From positions 1,561,939 to 1,625,938 of the forward strand of contig CACVBU010000534.1 of the NCBI GenBank assembly GCA_902728285.1: a DNA stretch of 64,000 bases. The letters are read 5' to 3'. Within the stretch, counting starts at the first letter, position 1. Each line of letters starts with the position of its first letter. The DNA comes from Clytia hemisphaerica (Eukaryota > Cnidaria > Hydrozoa > Leptothecata > Clytiidae). A program made the translations under genes and the position numbers. Below, piece by piece: positions 44,747 through 56,000 of this stretch. The notes under the pieces were generated by a model. That model saw only the letters and a list, made by a program, of their open reading frames with translations. It was not told the origin of the DNA and did not search any database.

Positions 44747-45083
44747 TTAAGTACTTCAGTAATATTTGTAATATGTGATGAATTAATTTACTTGGGCTCG
44801 AAGCACTATAATTAAAATGTTATAGTCTTAAAATATGTTCTTAAATTTCTGGCATTGAAGTTTGAAGCCTTATGCTCTTATACAATTTATTCTTATCCAA
44901 AAAACGTGTAATTGTTTCTGAATAGTGGATAATTGTCAAGAATTATATGATTACATCGAAAGAGGAATTCCTCTTGAATTACCTACATCATTGAACATTT
45001 TAATTGCACAGGTTGCAAGAGGTTGTGCAATTTTAAGATTTTTACCAAAGATTGCTATCAAAAAATTGCTTATTTGAATTTCA

Positions 45084-45377
45084 GCCCCACTGGAAAATTT
45101 TGCAAAAAGTTCGTCCCCGGTGAGAAAATACCCTAGAATTTCGGCCCCACTGGGAACATGAGTTTCATTTCACCAACATTCAAAATTCAATGTTTAAAAG
45201 TTGCAGTCTAAAACCATCCACACTGGATTTTTTAATCTTGAAACCATAGAACTTTTATCCCCATTAAGATTTCAATAAAATTATTTTATTATATTAATAA
45301 ATAATAAATTATATTAATTACAATAAAAATTTTTATCCCCGATGTGAACAAAAGTCTCGCCGCGGCTGCGAGACAGG
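45084..45377. repeat. CCCCACTGG-type repeat
   Basis: GCCCCACTGGAAAATTTTGC, a CGTCCCCGGTGAGAAAA unit and GCCCCACTGGGAACATG repeat vocabulary of 34369-36356 and 62170-62420. It ends near CGAGACAGGGGTGTG, immediately before the PI-PLC stop codon, and contains AATAAA on the minus strand (45285-45290) that could terminate the PI-PLC transcript. Confidence 0.45.
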
Positions 45378-45396
45378 GGTGTGTCTATATTATGTA

Positions 45397-47048
45397 TCAA
45401 GCAATCTTGTCATTTGCATTAAAATTTGAATAAAAATTATACTCAATAAGTGTTTCAACCAACCCTGGTATTCGATTTGGATAATCTATAACCACAATAC
45501 TACCTATATTTCTATGTGAGTTTGTTTTGAAATAATCTAATACAACTTTGTTTGTCACTGATGCGATTCTCCATATAAACAACCCATAATAGCTGCCACT
45601 GGCAAAATTGATATAAAAACCTGACCCATAGTGTCGAGCAGATTGATTAAAATGTTTTAATATTGCATCCGATTTCTTCTTAATGTCAATTCCAAATATG
45701 AATGGACAAGATATTCGGTAAGTTGTTCCTAACATTTGTAGATCATAGCTCTTGACTTCTATTTGGTATTTATCCTGTACGTTGTTATTTAACGGCCATT
45801 CGAGCCCAATCTTCTTTTTGAATGCTTTGTGGTGTTTTTTCAATAGCACAATCTTGCCACGAACCTGAAAAAAATTTAATAAAAAAACGCTAAAAATTGT
45901 TATTTGAGTTTCTCCCCAAAGCTCATACACTATAAATCTTTGGCAGTCTATAAATTTACTCTCAATCATCACAAAATTAGATTTTAACGCCATAAAATTT
46001 GGCATTCCACTAATTTGGCAACCAAAATTTCCATTTACTGATTTACTGGAAAATTTTCCAGAGTTGGAATCATTTGGGAGGAACACTATAAAAACTCAGA
46101 ACCACTTAAATGGATTTCTGAAGCTGTAACATACATATAAGTAACGTAAGGGTGATTCTTATTCTTATCAGGAATCACGCAATTTTTTGTCTTTAATCAC
46201 GATCGCACGCAAATCAACAAAAAAAATGGAAGATCACGTATCAAAAATCTTTCAAATCACAATCATGTTTTGACGCAATCACAAAGAAAAAATTTCAAAT
46301 CACGTAATCACGCTGCAAAAAAGTTTCTATCACGTCATCACGAAAACCGCTTGGGGGCCTCTATCAGGGTTTAGCCCCTTTCTTTTATTTCCACTAACTA
46401 AAGCGCACTGAACGGGTCACTGAGACAGGGGGTGTTTCAACGTACCTGACTGATTGATGTATTTGAATTCACAATTTTCTGATAAAATCTATATTCCAAA
46501 TTCATCATGAAATCACGTTCCAAACGAGCTTCTGCATCAAAGTCAAATCCGTAAGTTTTAATTCTCATTAAAATAACCTCAGAAGGGTTGTCTGTCAAAA
46601 ATTTAGTGACTGGAGACAAAATAAATTTCTTAAAACTTCCCAATTTGATGAATCCGTGAACGACTTCAAAATCGTTTGGTGATAAGTTCCGAGCCAAACG
46701 AATATCTAAAAACCTTACTCCATTTTCAAGTTGCTCTTTAATACTCCAATCCTGAGTTTGTCCAAGACCAAACAAAATGCCATAAGCACCAGAATTGTGT
46801 GTACCAGGTATTAAAACTTGACAAAGTTTTCTTGAATCTGAAATACGTCCCATCCAAACATTTTTATCAAGATTGGAGTGTGATAAAACCACTTGCACGT
46901 GAAAACGATGGCTAAAAAATTTATTGTAGCAAGTCTCATCTTTTGCAATTAATAAAGAAACCAATATGTTCAAAAAGTCAAAAACTCTTTTCAGATTTGA
47001 TAGGTTTTCTAAAAATACCAAAATTAGCACAATAATAAATTGGACCAA
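45397..47048 (-). CDS. PI-PLC X-domain (PLCXD-like) protein, two exons seen
   Basis: Exon up to 47048 and down to 46446 (donor CAG/GTACGT), intron 45865-46445, exon 45864-45397 (acceptor TTTTTTTCAG, stop TAA). The joined frame is in phase: ..SNTSISQ/VRGKIVLL... It has the PI-PLC X-domain signatures: NVWMGRISDS, LIPGTHNSG with the first catalytic His, VRFLDIRLA, FEVVHG with the second catalytic His, then NPSEVILMRIK and VRGKIVLL. Secreted and PLCXD proteins of this kind cleave phosphatidylinositol or related lipids. The open frame begins right after a stop at 47049 and has no early ATG, so an upstream exon is likely; a good acceptor (TTTTTTAG) at 46912-46914 would start the exon at 46911. About 310-356 residues visible. 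A fragment is duplicated at 43380-43522. Confidence 0.8.
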
Positions 47049-47155
47049 TCATAGGCGGTTTTAGACCACGTCGAACTTATCAGATGAAGAGATTTATAAT
47101 TGTAATTTCATTGTCTTTTAACGAGCATTGCACTCCTTCGCATGTTTCCGACGTA

Positions 47156-47341
47156 CCTTATCGGGGAAAACTTCGTCGGGGGAAAGTGACGAAATTTTGG
47201 CCAAATGACGAATATTTTTCTCGACGAATATTTTCCCCGGCCTTAATGCGTTTACCAACTACCAGCAAGTGAGGAATATTTTTCCCCGACAAAAATTTTC
47301 CCCGACGAGAATTTTTCCCGACGAAGTTTTCCCCGATAAGG
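47156..47341. mobile_element. TA-flanked MITE with CCTTATCGGGG ends
   Basis: CCTTATCGGGGAAAACTTCG at the left with exact inverse at the right, TA on both sides (47154-47155, 47342-47343). The core consists of alternating TTTTCCCCGACGA units in both directions. It is close to the open PI-PLC exon, about 110 bases upstream. Confidence 0.75.
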
Positions 47342-47596
47342 TACTTGTCAAACAAACGTGACGTACTTGATTTATTGTCTTAAATCGGCCAGTGCCAACG
47401 TCCGTCAAATAAATGTATCACCCAAGATGAAATACAAGAAGACGTATAGACGACACTTTATATTCAGTTGAATGTTTAGAGAAGAAAAATGTTTAAGGGA
47501 AGGATAACAACGGATAAAAAGGACTATTTATTGTAGGAGAAACAAAAGAAAATTAATTCGTGATACATTATCACGCGCATTGTCTTCACAATAAAA

Positions 47597-47920
47597 ACCG
47601 GGAGGGGGTACTTAGGCAAAATGGCTGAGGGGTATGTGCGAGCCATGAGGATCCCTTTCGTACACTCCCGAAAGTCTCTCTGCGGGTTACAAAAAAGCAA
47701 TTCACTCTCTGAAAGGGTCCAAAATTCACAAAAATTGAAATTTCCTCTCTCAAAGGGTCGTGATTTTCGAAAACTTAGAAAAAAATCGAGTAAAAATCGA
47801 CAAAAATTTTGAGAAGATTCTGTCTAAGGGGACCCGTCAATTTTTCCTCTCTCTAAATGTCGATTTTCGATTTTTGGCTCGGAAATAACTGTCACCTTAC
47901 AAGCCTAGTACCCCCCCGAG
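47597..47920. mobile_element. hAT-like MITE with CCCGGG ends, diverged copy
   Basis: ACCGGGAGGGGGTACTTAGG at the left, CCTAGTACCCCCCCGAG at the right. CAATAAAA / CAATAAAC flank it (47589-47596, 47921-47928), an 8-bp duplication with one change. The body repeats CTCTCAAAGGGTC and AAAAATTGAAATT units inverse to those in 42095-42461. Confidence 0.7.
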
Positions 47921-47950
47921 CAATAAACAGTAAACACTTCGGAAAACAGA

Positions 47951-48173
47951 CACATTTTTTTTATGAGAACAAACTATATAAAAACAGAAGGCTTTAATGG
48001 ACAAAATGTTAAGAAAAAATTAAGAAAATTTCAAGGCTTTATGGACTCTAAAACACCAAATTGTACAAAAATACTTACAGTATGATAAGAACATTTTAAA
48101 GTTTAAAAACTCACAAAGTAAAGAACCTTCGAAGGCTTTGAAAATTTTAGACGTTCTTATAAAAAAGGGGTGT
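47951..48173. mobile_element. TA-CACG family MITE, diverged ends
   Basis: CACATTTTTTTTATGAGAAC at the left and GTTCTTATAAAAAAGGGGTG at the right; internal GGCTTTAATGGAC and TTCGAAGGCTTTGAAAATTT match the family. Confidence 0.65.
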
Positions 48174-48936
48174 ACTGCAGTGCATATAGCCTTTATCAAC
48201 AACTGTAGGAAATTCTATAATTACATAAGATAAGGAAAGGATTGAGAAATGCCTTTAATTAGAGAGGGATTATCTCATTGTTATCATTATCAAGTAAATT
48301 TTCATTATCGAAAAACGGAGATTGTGGATGTGCTTTTTAATTTAGAAAGTAGAAACATCATTGTAATCAAGAAAGTTTCTTATAAATGCAGACGTTCCCA
48401 AATGTTCTTATAAACTAGGTTCTAATAAAGAAAGTGTATTCCCTTAGATTTTATTCTGAATCTCAGAGTTCTGTTCTAGATTTTTGCCTGTCTTGAATTG
48501 TTCACAAAATACAACTGATTCACCTAGATGTTTCAAGGTTTTACGAGGACATTCACTCTTGCTGAGTAATTACCTCCTATCTACACAAGGCTTCTTGGAG
48601 AATCTATTGAGGTAGTGGATAATACAAATATTTCTTATAAGTTTTTCGCTTTTATTCCTAAAACAAGTAATTTCTGGACTAAATAATAATGAACATCTAC
48701 AAAACAATAAACTTGAAAAAAATTACCTAAAAATTACAAAAAAAGTGGGCTATTGGTATAAAAAATATTCAACTAAAATGCTGATTTAATAATATTGAAT
48801 TATTATAAATGAAATGCACGTTAAAAAAAATTAAAACAAGCTAGTAAAATCGTTGTGTTAAAGAGGAAAAAAAAATAGATATTAATCTTGAATTCTTCAA
48901 ATTTGGAAGCGGAAAGGAGGAGGGAAGATTGAAGTA

Positions 48937-49159
48937 CACGTTTTTTTATGATAAAAAACTATATAAGAACATAAGGCTTCGATGGCTAAAATGTTAAGAA
49001 CAAGTTAAGAACATTATAAGGCTTCGCTGGCGAATTTCTTAGGAAAATAGACAAAAATACTCAAAAAATAGTGAAAATAAGAACATAAACTTAAAACTCA
49101 AAAAGTTAAGAACATCCCAAGGCTTCAAAAATTTTTGGATATTCTTATAAAAAAACGTG
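48937..49159. mobile_element. TA-CACG family MITE
   Basis: CACGTTTTTTTATGATAAAA at the left and CTTATAAAAAAACGTG at the right; TA on both sides (48935-48936, 49160-49161). Internal AAGGCTTCGATGGCTAAAAT is the family core. Confidence 0.75.
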
Positions 49160-50034
49160 TAATGAGAATGTGATTGGTAGCCAGAGAACGCTGGACTGGA
49201 AATACTGGAGATACCAGACCAGTTAATCCAACAGAAGGTTTTCAAGAAAGTCAAAGGACATCTTCATTAGGTTTTATTTGTAAAATTTAACATTATGATA
49301 GTTATCCAAGAGATATCAAAGCTTTCAATATTTTAAGGAATATGAGGTACCCAATTCATAAAGAACTTCCTTTATATGCAAAAAGGCTTACAAACAGGAC
49401 AAAAAATATTCGAATTAAAAATATCTTATTATAATTGTTATAATAATTTATATGGTAAATAAAGTGCTGGTAAAAAAAAATTATCTTAAAAATTGTCAAT
49501 TTGGAGAAACGAATAAAAACAACAAGTATATGCTTAAAAGCTTCTATTTGAAATACTCTTCGAATTTTATCTTGCATCAAAATCCTGATATCCTAGAACT
49601 TATAGTGATCGTGAACATAATGGTTTGATAGGTGCCAATAGATGGATAATACTTAAGACTCGGATGGAGGATATATCAGACTTCTGTTGTTGCGATAATC
49701 AGTTCTCCAAACCAGATCATATGTTAATGACAATCGACAGTCTATTCCTGGTCTCTCATTGATGATGTTGATATATCACAATAATATGTGGATGTTGTGG
49801 AGAAGTTTGTTGGTGATTGCAAGGTTTTTTGTTGCTAATACGGTATGAAGTTGATTATCATTGCATGGTGGCTAATAGACATAATGTTTGGGTGTTCTTG
49901 AGGAGATTGTTGAGTGTTTTGTTGAGGAGATTGTTGAGTGTTTTGTTGAGATGGATGACTAGTCAATGCTGGTGTGAGGATTTTCATTCTGCTGTTTGTT
50001 GATTATCAATAATTATTTCTGAAGGGTGCTGATG
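49160..50034. other. 3' flank of the ANKS3-like gene, no other gene
   Basis: AT-rich; 49900-49945 contains a tandem GAGATTGTTGAGTGTTTTGTT (two copies). Frames here are not supported. Confidence 0.45.
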
Positions 50035-53000
50035 TTAATGTTGATATTCTTTAAGAAGCATGTTGTAAATGCTGTTGATGTGGTGTTGAGGAATTGCCAA
50101 ACTCTGAGGATTTTGTTGGTTGGAGTAAGTGTTGTGGATGAGCTTGTTGTTTGTGATTGAGGTGTGATGTTGTTGGTTTGCAGTCTGTTGTGGTTGCTGT
50201 TGTAATTGTTGTTGATTATTAGGAATTTCCAATTGAGCTATCATTAGTGTGCGTTCAACTTGTTTAAAAGTCATGTCAAGTCGATTACCAGCCATTTCAA
50301 CTTCACATTGTAAATTTTTCACAGCTTCAAATACTGAAGTGTCTATATGTAGTTCGTTTGAAAGATTTAAAAAGTTCGGATGGTCTTTGAATTTTTGTAG
50401 AAACATGCTGAACTGGTTGATGTATTTAGAAGAACGAAAGAAAATTGCTAGAGTGCTCCCGTTTCATATCAAACACATGTTTCATATCGGGACTGTGTCT
50501 GCCTATTGTTATATTGTGCTGAATAAACAAAAAATTGTTTATCTTTTCCTCTTTCTGACCGATCTTGCCCCGCATCCGTGTTGATTCAATATCAAAAAGC
50601 TTGTTAATTAAAAATGATGAGTAAGCAAACGATATCACTCTTTTTTTTTAAACAAAACCTTTAATGTTTTCGGTATTGCCAATAAAATTATATTTGCTTT
50701 AGTAAATCAACATCTATTTGTTAGGACAGCTAACTAATTTCTTTATAGTGAGCAAAGGTAAGTCAGTTAGCTTAGTAAGAAAATGCTGCTAGAGATTTAG
50801 CTAAAATACACTAATTTTACGTTTCGATAGCCCAGGTAATTAAGGACTTTTGGCCAGTCTTTGAATTGTTTTCAGTTGGGCCACAGCCGGCCTCTCCGAT
50901 ATTTGATAAAACATGAAACGAGCAGTGATTCGAACTGGGAACCCCATGGTTTCGGCTGCTGACACTATATAGACCACTCGGGCGAAGCCCCGAGTAATAA
51001 AAACTCAATAAGCGGAGGGGTTAGAATAAGAATGTCCTGGCTGGAAATTTACGAAAATTTAATTAGCGGGGCTGAAAGTACTCATTCCTAGGGCTCAAAT
51101 GAAAAATAAAAAATAAAAAATCACCGTACTTCATTTTTCGAAGTTGTGCGCTTGCTTCTTTACAATTCTTTCCAATGTTATTTGAATAAAAGAAGATTTG
51201 TTTCATTCTTTGTGCTTCTGCTTCAAGATAATTACCAAACTCTTGACGGTATTGTTGTTCTTGATATAATTGAGTTTGATAGTTCTTACAGTATGCCAGC
51301 GCCTGGAAGGAAACAAAAACCAAGCTATGATACCGGGTAGTCCAAAGCAACGTAAATACACGGATTTCGAATTAGATTTTTGCGTAGCTTTTGATTTGAT
51401 CCCATGTAATTTGCACGAACAAAAATCATATAAACAAAACAGTGGCCGTGCGACAAGCGATTTTAGCTAATTTTTCCATTTTGGCATACTGTATGGGTCA
51501 CTATAACAGCCAAAAACTCAAAAACGATAATTCAGTTTAATTCGAAACCCGTGCATTAAATTTGTTTTAGAGTACCAAAATCAAGAGAGTGTATTTATCA
51601 AAATTTTAGCCAGTTATTCTTTAAAATATTTCTGAGCCAATTTCGAAAACTTATCATCTTATTATTGTCTCTAGGATTTTTATTTCTTGTAAGATTTTCG
51701 GTAAGGGAACTTCGCTTTTGGGAGATAAATCACATGCTTCAAAAGACAGGGGTATAGACTAATATTCTCAGTAAGTGAAGAATTCATTTTGTCACTTCAT
51801 AGCTATATAAAATGTGTATACAAAAATGTAGCTCTATCATCCTCCCCCAATGGGGAGGGCTCGTATCACAGCTCTCTCATTATGAATTTTTTAAAACATT
51901 TTACCTGCTGTAAATGCATTGTTAGATCTCTTATACGAACTTGATATTGGTCCACTTGCACCTGATCGATCTGTGGATGGAAAGTAAAGTGAATAAAAAT
52001 GTAGTTTGAAGATGTAAAGGAAGACATTGGACTGAGACTTCGACCAAGATTTTGATCTCATGGTGAGAAAAATATTGTAAAAGGATTTGTCAAAGTCAAA
52101 ATCTGGTCAAAATTTCGTAAGGAATGTTTTATTTATTGTTATTCGACCAAAGGGTCAAAGAGTGAACAAAAACCAGCAAACATTTTACTAGACGATGCTA
52201 TCGTCCGTTTAAAGTAAATGCGAGAAAGAGTCAGGGCGGTTTACGGGAAAAAAGTGGCGGTAGTTAGAGTTTTGGAACAAAACGGACGATACCAATTTGG
52301 CGCACCTCAATATAAAAATCCTTGCCTGACTGACCTCTGAGAGAGGTCAGCGGGTTTTCGAGATTTTCCGTTTGCGTTTTTTGATCGAAGTGAGTGCAAA
52401 CAGCTGAAAGTTTGAGAAAGATGGCTGATGAAATTTCACTCTTTTGTTTTTATGAGATTTATTTTCATGGTGGAGAACAATTTCTACTTTTATTAGTCTT
52501 TTATTTTATGCATGAATTTTTGTGTACAGTATATAAGTCTTTAGTGTGTCAGTAGGGATTAGATTCCTCAAGATTTGCTTTTGGAAAAATCGTTTTGAAT
52601 ATGATGAACAACAACCTGACTGACTTTCCCCTCAAGATTCCATTTTAATCAGGTATGTTTTCCATTCTTTCCATTCCTTAAAATTTTCAGCTTGTGCTTT
52701 TATGTGGTTTATGAGCACGAGCATATAATTTTCACATATTCTCACTCTTCTCAACTACTTTATACCTCAAACTACTTTTTGATTTTTGATTGAAAATACT
52801 TTCCTTCATGTAAATTTTTTCATGTTTGTTTCTAATCTAGTATTTTATTTCCCCAAGTTTCTATGAATAGAATTTTTTAGAACTGGTGTTACAAATTCTA
52901 ATTCTTCTTATTTATTGGGTGTTCAGATTGCCACTTCAATGGATTGCACCTATTCACTGCAAATTCACGATATGTGCCATTCCAAGGTCTTCTGACATTA

Positions 53001-56000
53001 CATCACGTACCCAATAGGTGATTCGTTGTAAGTGACGTAAAATAAGTCAATACGTCACTTTCAACCAATCAGCTGTGGAAGACAATGGTGCATATCTAGA
53101 GTTAACCAAAAATGTTTTTGTGAAGTCACCAAAAAGGTTTTGGTAATAAGTTTCCCTACTGCTTATATAACTTTTTATAAAATTATTTCGTGTTATTTTA
53201 TGTAATTTGTGAAATTTGTGAAATTGAACCAGTAGAACGTGGTTGGAAAATTGTTCTGTACGTTAAATGAAGAATAAAACCAGTCAAAACAATCAAAAAT
53301 GGTACTGCCAAATGCAAGCTGTGAATACTCAATGTTGCTACCCGTACATTGAACCTATTTATTTAATTTTTGAGAAATTTTTCTATATAAGTGACTAATT
53401 TGTTGTTTTCTACTTGTTGTGGTTAGGGTAAAATGTAAAAATTGTACTTACACATTCTCAAACATTGTTTTTCCTTTACTATTCTACTACAGGTCAAGAC
53501 ATTCAGCCACAAAATTTTTGCTCCGGCCTAGGAGCCTTTAATTCTCTCTTCCGACAAGGGTTAAGACATTTTTTGTCTGTTTATCTAATCCGATGATCTA
53601 TTCCGATTTAACAAAAACGGATCACTGATTCCGATAATACTGTGATTTGATTGGCCGAAAAGTATTTAGAAAAAGATGGCTATCGAAACAGATCGAAAGT
53701 GGACTAGCTGACTGTGTAGCAAATACTGGCACGTATACTGGCAAATCTCAGTGAAAAATTGATCATTTTCATCCTTATTCATGATGTTTTGGACATGATT
53801 TATGAGAAGTTTGATGGTGCGTTGTACGTTGTACTGTATACTGAATTCAAATACGTGTGTTTCTCATGATTTTATGCTGTAAAAATGATCTATTTTGGAC
53901 TTTTGGACATTTTTCATGATGATATAATTTAATTGGTGGTTGTCCCTTTTGGATTTTCAAACTTGACAATGAAACTTTCAAACACACAGCCATTGATACA
54001 CAGTATTTTTTGTGGTATTATGTATCCATGGCTGAAAATGATCCTGTTTTGGACTTTGTTATTGTCGTATTCATCATCGGCTGGCGACCGTTCCTTTTGA
54101 TTTTTCAAACCCTACACAGATTTTTTACAAACATATCACTATGAGAATCCAATAAAGGATACTGAAACACAGTTCCTGTGTAAATTTTAACAAGATTGGA
54201 GAAATTTTCACAGTCAGACAGTGTTATGGCTGAAAATTATCATTTTTGGACCTGTTGTAATTTCATCGCGGCTGGCGACCGTTCCTTTTGATTTTTCAAA
54301 CCCGACACAGATTTTTTACAAACATATCACTATGAGAATTCAGTAAAGGATACTAAAACACAATTCCTGTGTAAATTTGAACAAGATTGGAGAAATTTTC
54401 ACAGTATTATGACTGAAAATGATCGTTTTTGGACTTATTTGTCGTAATTTTGTCGCGGCTGGCGACCGTTTCTTTTGATTTTTCAAACCCGACACAGATT
54501 TTTTACAAACATATCACTATGAGAATTCAGTAAAGGATACTAAAACACAATTCCTGTGTAAATTTGAACAAGATCGGAGAAATTTTCACAGTGTTATAAC
54601 TGAAAATGATATTTTTTGGACTTTGTCGTAATTTCATTGGCTGGGCGACCGTTCCTTTTGAACATTTTTCAAACCCGAAACAGGTTTTTTCCAAATATAA
54701 CACTATTTATTACATACACACTATTGTACCATTTTATTTGGTTTATCCTACTCTTCTCCAAGTATTATCCCAGCAGAAAAAAATAATGGTTAGCTAAAAA
54801 CCCGTGGCTTAATAGATAAACTTTCGCAGGGATTAAATTTCGCTGATTTCGCGGATTTGGGTGTCATCCGCGAAATTAAGTCACAATGGAAATTTGGAAA
54901 GGCCTCATCCGCGAAATATTTCTAAACAAAACTCAAAATTTGTCAAACAAATACTTTTTGAATGTTTACTGGCATCAAAGAAGTGCTAATAATGTGTATT
55001 TCAACAACCAAAATGCACGATTTGACAGTTAAGTCACAAAATCGTGAAAATATTGCCACCCAATAATGCCACCCGCGAAATTAAGTCCCCGCAAAATTTT
55101 TAAATTTCGAGGGTAGGCCCAATCGCGAAATTAAATCCTCGCAAAGTTTATCCCATTAACGAAATTTTATCCGGACAATCAAATCAACGGCGCATCATGG
55201 CTTTGCTATTGGCAAGTTTAGAAAAAAATAAATTTATAAAGAACTTGGAAATATTGACTTCTAAATGTTTATCTCCTTTAGCTCCAATTTTGAACTTTTT
55301 AGTTGAGGATGAGTGGGCGGGGGATGGGCTTGGTTATTTAAGCAAGAAAGTGCATGTGTAATCATTTAAAAGAGCTAAACTTCCAGCTGGTTTATTTATT
55401 CGTTAAGATTATTTCTCATACTCGCTCTTCAATAGATTTATTGCTTTGCTTTCTGATGTTCTGATTAGTAAGTAGTTTGTGGGCAACGTTCGAACACAAC
55501 TAACTCAACAAGCTCAGCTTTCACATCTTTTAATCTCTAAAGCCGGAGCTTCCAGCGCAGCTGGTTTATTTAGCATAATCTTGGGTTGCGGGAATTAAAA
55601 TATTTCATATATATAATTTTTTGACTTATATTTTTTTATAAATAACTTCAGATTGAATGAATATCTCAAACAAAATTTGGTGAATTGTGTGGCAAAGGAA
55701 TGTCTATATCGTGTAAAAAAATTCCAGAATTATGCCAATTTTAGCAATTTTTTAACAAGAAATTTGGCTGTTTGAAAAAAGAAACTGTCTGACTGTTGTC
55801 GCCCTTTGCTGAAAAAACAAGATTTTGATTGGGGTATCTTTTGGGCATTTTTTATTTGCAAATTTCTTCCAGTCTGTACAGAGAATTTACACACCAGATC
55901 TGAAGTCAATCTGAAGAGTGCTCTAGGATTTATGGTAATTTTAATGCTACATAAGTTAATGTAAAATATGGTTTCGCAATAGCAGACAGTATAATGTTTA

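Noticed and set aside
45865..46086. N-terminal extension of the second PI-PLC exon (MFLPNDSNSGKF..)
   Set aside because: A strong acceptor (TTTTTTTCAG) at 45865 and in-phase joining to the upstream exon show this part is intron.
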